Shown: in pieces, positions 1-7,331 of the stretch
How the letters are laid out: every line of letters starts with the position of its first letter
Position numbering within the stretch: position 1 is the first letter of the stretch
Assembly: GCA_000403945.1 (NCBI GenBank)
Contig: APFI01000052.1
Coordinates: forward strand, 1-26,062
Origin: Desulfovibrio sp. Dsv1
Lineage (GTDB): Bacteria; Desulfobacterota; Desulfovibrionia; Desulfovibrionales; Desulfovibrionaceae
Reading direction: 5' to 3'
Length of the DNA: 26,062 nt
The notes under the pieces: model-generated
The model's input: the letters and a program-made list of their open reading frames with translations, nothing else
Told to the model about the DNA's origin: nothing
Databases searched by the model: none
Made by a program: the position numbers and the translations under genes

Positions 1-119
1 TGTACCACATCCTGTTGAGATTTTGGACTTTTTTATTCGGCCTTAGCCGGACAGCAATGAGTGAAAATGATTTGACTATATTGTCTATAGTAGTATTTCT
101 ACCCATTGGATGTGGTACA
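1..119. repeat. 12-bp perfect inverted repeat at the left edge
   Basis: Positions 1-12 (TGTACCACATCC) are exactly the reverse complement of 108-119. The arms enclose about 95 AT-rich bases and overlap the end of a possible coding region. The repeat does not extend inward, and the window edge hides whether it extends outward. It could be the ends of a very small mobile element or a chance pair; a 12-bp match this close is only mildly unlikely in 26 kb. Confidence 0.35.
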
Positions 120-155
120 TTTTTTATTTCAAGGAAAGTCTTTGGCTTATTATAG
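3..155 (+). CDS. C-terminal end of an unidentified membrane protein (partial)
   Basis: Frame 3 is open from the window edge to a TAG at 153-155, giving 50 codons with no start in view. The peptide has two hydrophobic stretches (residues about 3-14 and 24-36 of the visible part), separated by a short polar loop containing SRTAMSEND, as in the tail of an integral membrane protein. It is clearly richer in A+T than the flagellar genes to the right, which suggests different ancestry. No family is recognised. With so little visible, it could also be a chance open frame. Confidence 0.4.
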   Translation, partial: YHILLRFWTFLFGLSRTAMSENDLTILSIVVFLPIGCGTFFISRKVFGLL

Positions 156-242
156 ATACTGTCGCAAGCTTCGGCATCGGTTTCCTTTCATCAAGGAGGA
201 GCATATTTTTGAGATCCGTCCTGGCTAAAGAAATTTGCCAGG

Positions 243-545
243 ATGGCACATGCACGAACGACGGAGCAGGCAGAGCGCTCGCCGGCGATCTGTCTGCACG
301 GATTCGCTTTTTTTTTTCTGGCGGGCTCAACGAATCGCGCGGCGGGAGAAATTGCAGGCGTACATCGCAATACGGCAACCTCGTATTTCATGCGCCCGCG
401 ACGCCTGATTGCCACGCATTTGTCCGGTTGCCGTTTGTCTGGAGAGGTAAGCATTTCGGTGGAGTGCGAATGGAGCTTCAACGGCGGCAATCATCGGAAA
501 CTTCTATCTCAGCCAATTTGTTGGGTTAATGCGACTAAACATTAA
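243..545 (+). pseudogene. Decayed IS1595-family (IS1016-like) transposase fragment
   Basis: The reading frame contains GSTNRAAGEIAGVHRNTATSYF, then RPRRLIATHLSG, then LSGEV, and a degraded stretch ending FNGGNHRK. From memory this follows the N-terminal helix-turn-helix and first catalytic segment of IS1016-type transposases: GxTARxAAEIxGVHRNTA, RLRRLI, SGEVEVDESYFGG.RKG. The Asp of the DES-like motif is lost (ECEWSFNGG), and the rest of the protein, including the other catalytic residues, is absent. The frame stops at 543-545. It is therefore a dead remnant of the 5' part of an insertion sequence, lying between an AT-rich edge and the flagellar promoter region. The family call rests on pattern recognition only. 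Confidence 0.55.
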
Positions 546-649
546 CATTAGCCAGGACAGCCCCTTTTATTATCGTGAGTGAAAGGAACCCGCTTGCTGA
601 TCCGCTGCAATTGCTCCAACTGCTCTTCCCGAAAGAAGATGTGATCTTG

Positions 650-663
650 CGGTTGCTCAACCG
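650..663. promoter_or_regulatory. Palindrome upstream of the sigma-54 promoter, possible activator site
   Basis: CGGTTG-CT-CAACCG is a perfect inverted repeat with a 2-base centre. It lies about 80-95 bases upstream of the -24 element at 744, in the range where sigma-54 enhancer-binding proteins bind. Assigning it to a flagellar activator is inference. The stretch 546-743 contains no gene I can support. Confidence 0.3.
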
Positions 664-743
664 TGACAATTTTGCGGCCGCGCTGAAGTTCGCCCGTGCG
701 CTGCCAGTTTGTCCGGGATGGGAGGACATGCCGTCGAAATTTG

Positions 744-758
744 TGGCCCGTTCCTTGC
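744..758 (+). promoter_or_regulatory. Sigma-54 promoter of the flgF operon
   Basis: TGGCCC-GTTCC-TTGC matches the -24/-12 consensus TGGCAC-N5-TTGC with exact spacing and one mismatch. Transcription should start near 770, leaving a leader of about 70 bases before the flgF start at 842. Sigma-54 control of middle flagellar genes is common in proteobacteria, which fits this location. Confidence 0.75.
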
Positions 759-841
759 ATACTTTCCGGCAAAGACTGCTTCGGCCTTGGGCAACGGTCA
801 CGCCCCCGGCGGGCAAGCAGCTGCGGACAAAGGAGCTTTTT

Positions 842-1636
842 ATGCAAGACGCGTTGCTTAGCGGGCTTTTCGGCGCGCTGACCACAGAACACCGCATGAG
901 CATCATCGCCAATAATTTGGCGAACGTGAATACCCATGGCTATAAACGCGACACCTTGGCTTTCAAGGATACCATGGCATCCTATGCGCATGACGAGATT
1001 CGTGAGCCGCTGATGAATCTGCGGTCCGATCCGCTCTTTCCCGAGCCCAAGAATATGGCCCGGCCCCGCATCGCCGTGTCCAGACTCGATTTTTCCCAAG
1101 GGTCCATGCAATTCACCGGAGATCCGCTGGATGTGGCCATCACCGGTGAGAACGCCTTTTTCCGGGTGAACACGCCCAGCGGGGACTACCTGACGCGCAA
1201 CGGCCATTTTCTGTTGTCCGGCGACGGCACGGTGATGACCCCGCAAGGCTATCCGCTCCAAGGCACGGGCGGCAACATCGTCATTCCGCCGGGCACGCGC
1301 AACGTACTCATCGGCGGCGATGGCCAAGTCATTGCCGACGGCGCGGTAGTCAACCAGATCGCCCTGATCAATGTGGACAATCCGCAAAATCTGGAAAAGA
1401 TGGGCCACAACCTGTTCCGCCCGCGTGAAAATGTTCAGGTGGCCGAAGGCGATGCCTACCTGACTGGTGCGCGGCTGGAGCAGGGCTTTACCGAAGCGGC
1501 CAATGTGGAAGTGGTGACGGAAATGGTCAACATGATTGAAGTGCAGCGGCAGTTTGAGGCCTATCAGAAGGTGATGCAGACTTCGGATGCCTTGGACCGC
1601 GCGGCTAACGAAAAAATAGGGCGCCGCCAGGGCTAG
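842..1636 (+). CDS. flgF: Flagellar basal-body rod protein FlgF
   Basis: This 264-aa protein is a proximal rod subunit of the flagellar basal body, exported through the flagellar type III apparatus and assembled in the periplasm. The N-terminus carries the rod/hook signature: MSIIANNLANVNTHGYKRD at about residues 19-37. The C-terminus has the matching VEVVTEMVNMIEVQRQFEAYQK helix. The two termini form the coiled core of axial proteins. The ATG at 842 is chosen because AGGAG lies at 831-835 and homology begins there; the frame is open further upstream, but that would run through the sigma-54 promoter. It is the first gene of the operon, 42 bases before flgG. FlgF and FlgG are paralogues; the order and the shorter core suggest FlgF here. 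Confidence 0.95.
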   Translation: MQDALLSGLFGALTTEHRMSIIANNLANVNTHGYKRDTLAFKDTMASYAHDEIREPLMNLRSDPLFPEPKNMARPRIAVSRLDFSQGSMQFTGDPLDVAITGENAFFRVNTPSGDYLTRNGHFLLSGDGTVMTPQGYPLQGTGGNIVIPPGTRNVLIGGDGQVIADGAVVNQIALINVDNPQNLEKMGHNLFRPRENVQVAEGDAYLTGARLEQGFTEAANVEVVTEMVNMIEVQRQFEAYQKVMQTSDALDRAANEKIGRRQG

Positions 1637-1678
1637 CCCGCGCGGGCCTCCCGCGTGACTGAGAGAAGGAGAAATCCC

Positions 1679-2464
1679 ATGATGCGTTCCCTGTACACCG
1701 GCGCCACGGGCATGGTGGCCCAGCAGCTCAACATCGACGTTATTTCCAACAACCTGGCCAATGTCAACACCACGGGCTTCAAAAAAAGCCGGGCCGAGTT
1801 CGAGGACCTGATGTACCAGACCATGAAGATCGCCGGATCCATCACCGAGGGCGACAATCGGCTGCCCGTGGGCATTCAGGTGGGTATGGGCGCGCGGCCC
1901 ACGGCGGTGCACAAGTTCTTCACCCAAGGCGACTTCCAGAATACGGGCAACGCCTTGGACGTGGCCATTGAAGGCGACGGTTTTTTTCAGGTGGATGTGA
2001 ACGGCGAGCTGATGTATACCCGCGCCGGTTCCTTCAAACTTAATCAGGACGGTACCGTGGTCACGGCCAACGGCTACATTCTGCAGCCGGAATTCGCCGT
2101 GCCCGCGGAAACCAAGAACATCTCCATTTCCTCCTCCGGCCATATCGCAGCCTTGGACAGCGAAGGGCAGGAAATCGCCGGCGCGGAAATCCCGCTCTAC
2201 ACTTTCATCAATCCGGCGGGCTTGGACGCGCGCGGCCGCAATCTCTACACGCCCACCGAAGCTTCGGGCGCGGAAACAGAAGGCGTGCCCGGCACGGACA
2301 ACGTGGGTACCCTGGCCCAAGGTTTTTTGGAAATGTCCAATGTGGAAGTGGTGGACGAGATGGTCAATATGATCGTGGGGCAGCGCGCCTATGAGGTCAA
2401 TTCCAAAGCCATCCAGACCTCGGACTCCATGCTGGGCATCGCCGTGCAGCTCAAACGCAGTTAG
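1679..2464 (+). CDS. flgG: Flagellar basal-body rod protein FlgG
   Basis: This 261-aa protein is the distal rod subunit, close to the usual 260 aa of FlgG. It starts MMRSLYTGATGMVAQQ, followed by the axial-protein signature NNLANVNTTGFKKSRAEF at about residues 24-41. It has a central GDFQNTGNALDVAIEGDGFFQV segment, typical of FlgG/FlgE, and ends with NVEVVDEMVNMIVGQRAYEVNSKAI and SDSMLGIAVQLKR. AAGGAG at 1666-1671 supports the ATG at 1679; the adjacent ATG at 1682 is an equally possible start. The gene is intact and lies between flgF and flgA on one likely transcript. Confidence 0.97.
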   Translation: MMRSLYTGATGMVAQQLNIDVISNNLANVNTTGFKKSRAEFEDLMYQTMKIAGSITEGDNRLPVGIQVGMGARPTAVHKFFTQGDFQNTGNALDVAIEGDGFFQVDVNGELMYTRAGSFKLNQDGTVVTANGYILQPEFAVPAETKNISISSSGHIAALDSEGQEIAGAEIPLYTFINPAGLDARGRNLYTPTEASGAETEGVPGTDNVGTLAQGFLEMSNVEVVDEMVNMIVGQRAYEVNSKAIQTSDSMLGIAVQLKRS

Positions 2465-2482
2465 GACTGAAGGAAATGGACC

Positions 2483-3748
2483 ATGGGCGGACGGCAACCA
2501 TCCGGGACAGGCGGGAGCGAACTCCGGACGCGCGGATCATGCGGCCGGGCGCGGGTCGTGCTTGCGCTTTTCGTTCTGGCGTTGCTTTGCACATTGTGCC
2601 CCGAACCACTTCGGGCCACGCCCCAAGGGTGCGTGCCGCAGGCTGTCTGGCAGGACAGCGAGCGCAATCACCGCCGTTCGCCTTCGCAGATCAAGCGTCA
2701 GTTGCGCCCGCCGCAGGTACGCGCCGCCCAAATTCCCTTGGCCGCCGGAGCCCAAGACCAGCGTGCCGCCAAGACCCGCGATCTCGTGGCGGCCAATGCC
2801 GTGCCCCTGGCCGCGCCGCCCGCCGCCGGGGACCAACTGCCCATGCTGGAGCAGGGCGACTGGCGGCTCAAGGTGGCCGCAGCCGCCGTGACCAACAACG
2901 ACACCGTGCTGCTGGGCGACATTGCCGCGCCGCTGGGCCATATGCCCCCCGCGCTTTGGAGCGATCTCAAAAACCGCCGGCTCTGGCCATCGCCGCCGGA
3001 AGAGGGCAAACCCCTTCAGATCAACCGCTCCCGTCTTTCGCAGGCTCTGCGCCAGAGCCTAGGGAATGATCTGGCCGGGCGCTGCATCCTGCCCACCTCG
3101 CTGGTCATCCAGCGCGGCGGTCTGGTGTTCAGGGAGGATGACCTGCGTTCCTATGTCGTCAAAAGCCTGACGCCGCAACTGGCCGCCATGCCCGGCGAGG
3201 CTGAACTGAGCGAATTCCGCTTGCCGGAATATATTTTTCTGGTCCACAGTCAGCAGCGCATTCAACTGGAACCCGGCAAACTCGCGCCGGGCCGCGTGCC
3301 TCTGCGCTTTGCCGTGCAGGAGGCGGACGGCACCGTACTGCGACGGGTGGCCGGGACGGTAAACCTGACTCTCTGGATCACCGTGCCCGCGGCTTCCCGG
3401 CCGCTGGGCAAGGGCGACGCGCTGATGCCCGAAGCCGTGACCTTCATGCGCATCAACGCCAATCAATTGCGGGATCTGCCGTGGGACGGCCACGGCGGTC
3501 CTTGGCAGGTGGTGCGCTCCCTGAACACGGGCGAGCCCATTCTGCAAGGCGATCTGGCCAGCCGGCTCATGGTGCGGCGCGGCGGCATCCTGACCCTGAT
3601 TTACACGCGCGGCAATCTACGCATGACTACCCAAGCGGAAGCCTTGGCCGACGGCGAGCCCGGTGCCACCATTCCGGTGCGGAATTTGCAGACAAAAAAA
3701 CAGATCTACGCCACCGTCAAAGACGGCAGCACCGTAGAGATCCATTAA
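2483..3748 (+). CDS. flgA: P-ring assembly chaperone FlgA
   Basis: FlgA is a periplasmic chaperone that helps FlgI form the P ring. This protein has 421 aa, longer than the roughly 220 aa enteric FlgA, with an extra N-terminal half. A hydrophobic signal segment lies at about residues 25-46 after an unusually long polar start. The true start could therefore be later, for example a GTG near 2558; ATG 2483 is preferred for AAGGAAA at 2470-2476. The C-terminal third carries the SAF/FlgA-like region: SRPLGKGDALMPEAV, then LNTGEPILQGDL, RRGGILTLIYTRGNLRMTT and IPVRNLQTKKQIYATVKDG. It follows flgG by 18 bases and precedes flgH. Its partner FlgI is not encoded in the window. Confidence 0.9.
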   Translation: MGGRQPSGTGGSELRTRGSCGRARVVLALFVLALLCTLCPEPLRATPQGCVPQAVWQDSERNHRRSPSQIKRQLRPPQVRAAQIPLAAGAQDQRAAKTRDLVAANAVPLAAPPAAGDQLPMLEQGDWRLKVAAAAVTNNDTVLLGDIAAPLGHMPPALWSDLKNRRLWPSPPEEGKPLQINRSRLSQALRQSLGNDLAGRCILPTSLVIQRGGLVFREDDLRSYVVKSLTPQLAAMPGEAELSEFRLPEYIFLVHSQQRIQLEPGKLAPGRVPLRFAVQEADGTVLRRVAGTVNLTLWITVPAASRPLGKGDALMPEAVTFMRINANQLRDLPWDGHGGPWQVVRSLNTGEPILQGDLASRLMVRRGGILTLIYTRGNLRMTTQAEALADGEPGATIPVRNLQTKKQIYATVKDGSTVEIH

Positions 3749-3780
3749 GCCGCGCCATGCGGCCGCGAGGAGAGGAGCGT

Positions 3781-4500
3781 ATGAAAACACGGTTGATCAT
3801 TCCGGTCCTGGGGCTGGCATTTCTGCTCTGCACGGCATGCGGTGGCGGCGCGCACAAGCGTCCGGCCCTGCAGCCTCCGGTCACGCCGCCGCAGGAGTAC
3901 CGTCAGGAAACCAGCGGCCCCAATAATCCCGGCTCGCTCTTTGCCGCCAGCGACGAGGACACGCTCTTTGCCGACAGCCGCGCCCGGCGCGTGGGGGACA
4001 TTGTGGTGGTCAAACTGGTGGAGAATACCAAGGCCCAGAACAAGGCCGAGACCACAGCCAACAAGAACGGATCCAACAACTACCAGGTGGCCGCCATGTT
4101 CGGCAAAAGCGAGAGCGGCTTCATCCCTCTGGTGGGCATCGGCCCGCAGGCCCGCGTGGGCACACCGGCCTTGAGCACCACATCGGTCAGCGGTCTTTCG
4201 GCCACAGGTAAGACCAAGCGTGAAAACTACGTGACCACATCCATGGCGGCGCGGGTGCTCCGCGTGCTGCCCGGCGGCCTATTGCAGATTGAAGGCGCGC
4301 GCGAGATCCGGGTCAATGAGGAAACCGAATATATGGTGGTGCGCGGCATGATCCGCGCCAAGGATGTGGATGCCGAAAACAGCGTCTATTCCACCCAGAT
4401 CGCGGACGCGAGCATTGAATATTACGGACGTGGTGTGCTGGCCGACAAGCAGAAGCCGGGGTGGTTCACGCGGCTGATGGACAATATCTGGCCTTTCTAG
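3781..4500 (+). CDS. flgH: Flagellar L-ring lipoprotein FlgH
   Basis: This 239-aa protein is the outer-membrane L-ring subunit, a bushing for the flagellar rod. It has a lipoprotein signal peptide with the likely modified Cys at residue 20 (FLLCTACGGG); the residue at -3 is Cys rather than the usual Leu/Val. Family hallmarks are SLFAASDEDTLFADSRARRVGD, VVKLVENTKAQNKAET, GLSATGKTKRENYVTTSMAARV, then LPGGLLQIEGAREIRVNEE and VRGMIRAKDVDAENSV. A GAGGAGAGG ribosome-binding site precedes the ATG. flgI and flgJ, which often follow, are missing; a terminator comes instead. The protein itself looks complete, ending with TRLMDNIWPF as L-ring proteins do. Confidence 0.96.
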   Translation: MKTRLIIPVLGLAFLLCTACGGGAHKRPALQPPVTPPQEYRQETSGPNNPGSLFAASDEDTLFADSRARRVGDIVVVKLVENTKAQNKAETTANKNGSNNYQVAAMFGKSESGFIPLVGIGPQARVGTPALSTTSVSGLSATGKTKRENYVTTSMAARVLRVLPGGLLQIEGAREIRVNEETEYMVVRGMIRAKDVDAENSVYSTQIADASIEYYGRGVLADKQKPGWFTRLMDNIWPF

Positions 4501-4524
4501 GTTCAGGACTCCATATTCCTTCTT

Positions 4525-4554
4525 CCGGGCGCCGCACGGCGGCGTCCGGATTTT
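4525..4554 (+). terminator. Rho-independent terminator after flgH
   Basis: CCGGGCGCCG at 4525-4534 pairs with CGGCGTCCGG at 4540-4549, a 10-bp stem with one G-U pair and a 5-base loop. It is followed by A and four T. It lies 24 bases after the flgH stop and would end the flgFGAH transcript. Confidence 0.65.
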
Positions 4555-4634
4555 GCATACTCCGGCGCGCCTCTCCTCTGTCCAACACGGCGCTCTTGCC
4601 AAGGCCCGGTGGAACGCATATGCTATTGCCCTGT

Positions 4635-4663
4635 TTTACAGCGCGGGCAACCGTGTTTATGAC
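4635..4663 (+). promoter_or_regulatory. Candidate sigma-70 promoter for the menG operon
   Basis: TTTACA (4635-4640), a 17-base spacer and TATGAC (4658-4663) match the consensus at 5/6 and 4/6. It is the best promoter-like pair seen between the flgH terminator and the 57-aa gene at 4833. It would give a leader of about 160 bases. This is an unaided eye call. Confidence 0.4.
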
Positions 4664-4700
4664 AAACAAAAGGGGCGGGGGCTTGCGTTTCCGTTCTTTT

Positions 4701-4767
4701 ACCCGTCCAGGCAAAGAACCCATTGTGGGCGTCAGGCCATTCCCCAAGGGGCGGGTTTTTTATTTTT
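4701..4767 (+). terminator. Hairpin with long T-tract in the menG leader, possible attenuator
   Basis: ACCCGTCC (4701-4708) can pair with GGGCGGGT (4749-4756), with one G-U pair. The loop holds a smaller CCCA-TTG-TGGG hairpin. A run of T broken by one A follows to 4767. It sits between the candidate promoter and the first gene, so it could be an attenuator or the end of a small RNA. The long loop makes the fold uncertain. Confidence 0.4.
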
Positions 4768-4832
4768 GCCGGATTCCTTATCGGTTCCGACATTCCGGGT
4801 TTGCCCGGTCCGGGGACCCTCTGAGGCAGATT

Positions 4833-5006
4833 ATGGATAAGGATCGCAAGGAAGCCTTGCAGGTGGCCAAGGAACTGACCGCCAAATTCATTGAGACGCG
4901 CACGGTTTCGCCGGGCAACTTCGCCGAGATTTTCCCGGCCGTCTACCGGGTAGTCTACGCCGCCATCCGCGAAAATGCGGATGAAACCGAAGGAATGCGG
5001 GCGTGA
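4833..5006 (+). CDS. Small conserved-looking protein upstream of menG
   Basis: This 57-aa soluble, helix-prone protein starts MDKDRKEALQVAKELTAKFIE and ends NADETEGMRA. I do not recognise a named family. A GAGG motif at 4823-4826 precedes the ATG with good spacing, and the stop TGA overlaps the GTG start of menG (GTGA), a typical translational coupling. The frame is open further upstream, but that would cross the hairpin and promoter region. Codon use and G+C match menG. Tight coupling suggests it is a real gene co-expressed with the methyltransferase; its role is unknown. Confidence 0.75.
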   Translation: MDKDRKEALQVAKELTAKFIETRTVSPGNFAEIFPAVYRVVYAAIRENADETEGMRA

Positions 5007-5743
5007 GCGCAGCTCCCTCCCCGGCTTCCGGCCAGCCCCGCGCCCACGATGCCGCCGTGGCCGGAATGTTCGGCCGCATCGCGTGTTTCTACGATCTGCT
5101 CAACCGTCTGCTCAGTCTGGGCGTGGATCAATACTGGCGCCGGGTGCTGGCCCGCAACGTGACTCTGGGCCAGGGCGGCGTGGTGCTGGATCTGGCCGCC
5201 GGAACCCTAGACGTGGCTCTGGCCGTGCGCCGCCGTCATCCCACCGCCATGGTGCCCGCGCTGGATTTCTGCCCGCCCATGCTGTCTCTGGGCCGTCGCA
5301 AACTCAAGGGGCACAACGCCCGGTGCATCCTGCCCGTGGCGGCGGACGCCAAACAGCTGCCCCTGCCCGACGCCTCGGTGGACTGCATCACCATGGCCTT
5401 CGGCATCCGCAATATTCTTCCGCGCGAAGCCGCGTTTGCCGAAATGCTGCGCGTGCTGCGTCCCGGAGGCCGTGTCTGCATTCTTGAGTTCGGTTCCGGG
5501 CAGGAACGGATCTGGGGCGGACTGTACAATTTTTATCTGAACCGCATCCTGCCGCGTGTGGGCCGACTGTTCTCCAAAGACCCCGCAGCCTACGTCTACT
5601 TGGCGGACACTATCCGCGCCTTTCCCACAGCCCGGAAACTGGAAGAGGAAATGCTGCGCTCCGGCTTTGCCCGTGCCCGGCATTTCAAGCTCACCTCGGG
5701 CATTGTCTGCCTGCATCGGGGGGAAAAGGCGTCGCCTTTCTAG
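5003..5743 (+). CDS. ubiE: Demethylmenaquinone methyltransferase MenG/UbiE
   Basis: This 246-aa class I SAM-dependent methyltransferase would carry out the last step of menaquinone synthesis, methylating demethylmenaquinone at the membrane. UbiE signatures are FGRIACFYDLLNRLLSLGVDQYWRR at about residues 23-47, the SAM-binding motif VLDLAAGTLDVAL at about 61-73 and the hallmark MAFGIRN at about 132-138. LRPGGRVCILEFG (about 151-163) and YxYLADTIRAFP follow. The start is GTG, coupled to the preceding small gene. It is convergent with a DUF2065 gene. Together with mqnB and the prenyl synthase downstream it forms a quinone cluster. A ubiquinone role is unlikely because the neighbouring mqnB belongs to the futalosine menaquinone route. 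Confidence 0.93.
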   Translation: MSAAPSPASGQPRAHDAAVAGMFGRIACFYDLLNRLLSLGVDQYWRRVLARNVTLGQGGVVLDLAAGTLDVALAVRRRHPTAMVPALDFCPPMLSLGRRKLKGHNARCILPVAADAKQLPLPDASVDCITMAFGIRNILPREAAFAEMLRVLRPGGRVCILEFGSGQERIWGGLYNFYLNRILPRVGRLFSKDPAAYVYLADTIRAFPTARKLEEEMLRSGFARARHFKLTSGIVCLHRGEKASPF

Positions 5744-5773
5744 AGGGACGTTGCGTGCCAGGAAACGGTGACA

Positions 5774-5968
5774 CTACAGGGCCAGCCGGACGATCAGCAG
5801 GCCCGCCGCCACGGCCGACAGCCCGGCCAGGCGCAACTGGCTTTCCGGACGAGGCAACAGATCGGCCATTACCCGGCGCATGCCGCCGGGAAACAGCGCC
5901 CAGCACAGGCCTTCCAGCACAAAGGCCAGACCCAGGGCGCGCAGGAAAAGCGTAAAATCAAACTGCAT
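5774..5968 (-). CDS. DUF2065 family small membrane protein
   Basis: This 64-aa protein has two predicted transmembrane segments (about residues 8-27 and 46-62) joined by a basic loop with GGMRRVMADLLPRPESQLRLAG. The pattern of an EGL motif in helix 1, then RR, then QLRxxGL before helix 2, is that of DUF2065 (YjeT-like) proteins, whose function is not established. It lies on the opposite strand to the menaquinone genes, convergent with menG and divergent from the sugar dehydrogenase. No clear Shine-Dalgarno precedes the ATG, so the start is less certain than the family. Confidence 0.8.
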   Translation of the reverse strand: MQFDFTLFLRALGLAFVLEGLCWALFPGGMRRVMADLLPRPESQLRLAGLSAVAAGLLIVRLAL

Positions 5969-5983
5969 GTTTTTTGATGGCGG

Positions 5984-5995
5984 AAAACCGGTTTT
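5984..5995. promoter_or_regulatory. 12-bp perfect palindrome between divergent genes
   Basis: AAAACCGGTTTT lies in the 44-base gap between the start of the DUF2065 gene and the sugar dehydrogenase start at 6013. A perfect palindrome without a spacer is more like a protein-binding site than an RNA hairpin. No regulator can be named. Confidence 0.3.
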
Positions 5996-6012
5996 TTGTA
6001 AAGGAAAGAAGC

Positions 6013-7326
6013 ATGATCACCTTTGAAGCACTGCAAGAACGCCGTCAGCCCCTAGCCGTGGTGGGCTTGGGCTATGTGGGTCTGCCCCTGGCCGTGGCCC
6101 TGTCGCGGCATATGGACGTGCTGGGTTTTGACATCAACGCCGGGCGCGTCGCGGAACTGACCCAGGGGCACGACCGCACCAGGGAAGTCAACGACGCGGC
6201 GCTCAAAGCCGCCGCCGTGCGCTACACCTGCGATCCGGCGGACCTGGCCAGGGCCGCCGTGATCATCGTGGCCGTGCCCACGCCCATTGACGACCACCGC
6301 TCGCCGGACCTCACGCCCGTGGTGGGGGCCAGCACAACCGTGGGCCGCCATATGAGCGAGGGCTGCGTGGTGGTCTACGAATCCACGGTTTACCCCGGCC
6401 TCACGGAAGAAATCTGCGTGCCCATTCTGGAAAAGGAATCTGGCCTGACCTTTGGGAGCGACTTTACGGTGGGCTACTCGCCAGAGCGCATCAATCCCGG
6501 AGACAGGGTCCACACCCTGGAAACCATCACCAAGATTGTTTCCGGTTCGGATCGGGCCACGGCGGACCTGCTGGGGCAAATCTACGGATCGGTGGTCCGG
6601 GCGGGCATCCATCGCGCCTCCAGCATCAAGGTGGCCGAGGCCGCCAAGGTGATCGAGAACACGCAGCGCGACCTGAACATCGCCCTGATGAACGAGCTGG
6701 CGGTCATTTTCGAGCGACTGGGCATCGACACCCTGGAAGTGCTGGAAGCGGCGGGCAGCAAATGGAACTTTCTGCCCTTCCGTCCCGGCTTGGTGGGCGG
6801 CCATTGCATCGGCGTGGACCCTTACTACCTGACCTTCAAGGCCGAAGAACTGGGCTTCCATCCCGAGGTGATCCTGGCGGGCCGCCGGATCAATGACAAT
6901 ATGGGCAAATATGTGGCCGAATGCGCCGTCAAGCGGATGATCAAGCGCGGCAGGATCATCAGCGGCGCACGGGTGGGCATCCTGGGCTTCACCTTCAAGG
7001 AAAATGTGCCGGACCTGCGCAATACCCGCGTGGTGGACGTGATCCGCGAACTCCGGGATTATGGCGTGGAAGCCCTGGTCAGCGACGCACAGGCCGATCC
7101 GGCGGAAGCCCTGCACGAATACGGGCAGACGCTGGCGCCCCTGGACGAGCTGCGTGATCTGGACGCTCTGATTCTGGCCGTATCCCATCGGGAATACGCG
7201 GCCCTGTCTCCTGCCAACCTCAAAGCCCGCTTCAGGGAACCCGACAAGGCCGTGCTGCTGGACGTGAAGGCCCTTTTCGATCCCGCCGCCCTGCGCGCCG
7301 CCGGTATCGACTACTGGAGACTGTAG
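6013..7326 (+). CDS. UDP-N-acetyl-hexosamine 6-dehydrogenase (WbpO/TviB type)
   Basis: This 437-aa enzyme of the UDP-glucose/GDP-mannose dehydrogenase family would oxidise a UDP-N-acetylhexosamine (GalNAc or GlcNAc) to the uronic acid, using two NAD+, for surface polysaccharide. The NAD-binding motif GLGYVGLPLAV is at residues 18-28. VYESTVYPG, YSPERINPGD and AAKVIENTQRDLNIALMNE follow; the last is typical of the TviB/WbpO branch. The catalytic Cys is C265 in GGHCIGVDPYY. The C-terminal domain includes GFTFKENVPDLRNTRVVDV. ATG 6013 follows AAGGAAAG with good spacing. It sits inside the menaquinone cluster with no glycosyltransferase or other sugar gene nearby. Exact substrate cannot be read from sequence. 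Confidence 0.92.
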   Translation: MITFEALQERRQPLAVVGLGYVGLPLAVALSRHMDVLGFDINAGRVAELTQGHDRTREVNDAALKAAAVRYTCDPADLARAAVIIVAVPTPIDDHRSPDLTPVVGASTTVGRHMSEGCVVVYESTVYPGLTEEICVPILEKESGLTFGSDFTVGYSPERINPGDRVHTLETITKIVSGSDRATADLLGQIYGSVVRAGIHRASSIKVAEAAKVIENTQRDLNIALMNELAVIFERLGIDTLEVLEAAGSKWNFLPFRPGLVGGHCIGVDPYYLTFKAEELGFHPEVILAGRRINDNMGKYVAECAVKRMIKRGRIISGARVGILGFTFKENVPDLRNTRVVDVIRELRDYGVEALVSDAQADPAEALHEYGQTLAPLDELRDLDALILAVSHREYAALSPANLKARFREPDKAVLLDVKALFDPAALRAAGIDYWRL

Positions 7327-7331
7327 GCCCG

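Noticed and set aside
575..841. N-terminal extension of flgF
   Set aside because: It spans the sigma-54 promoter; FlgF homology and a good ribosome-binding site start at 842.
548..2497. 649-codon open frame on the minus strand
   Set aside because: It is antisense to flgF and flgG, rich in His and Gly as shadow frames of high-G+C genes are, and shows no domain.
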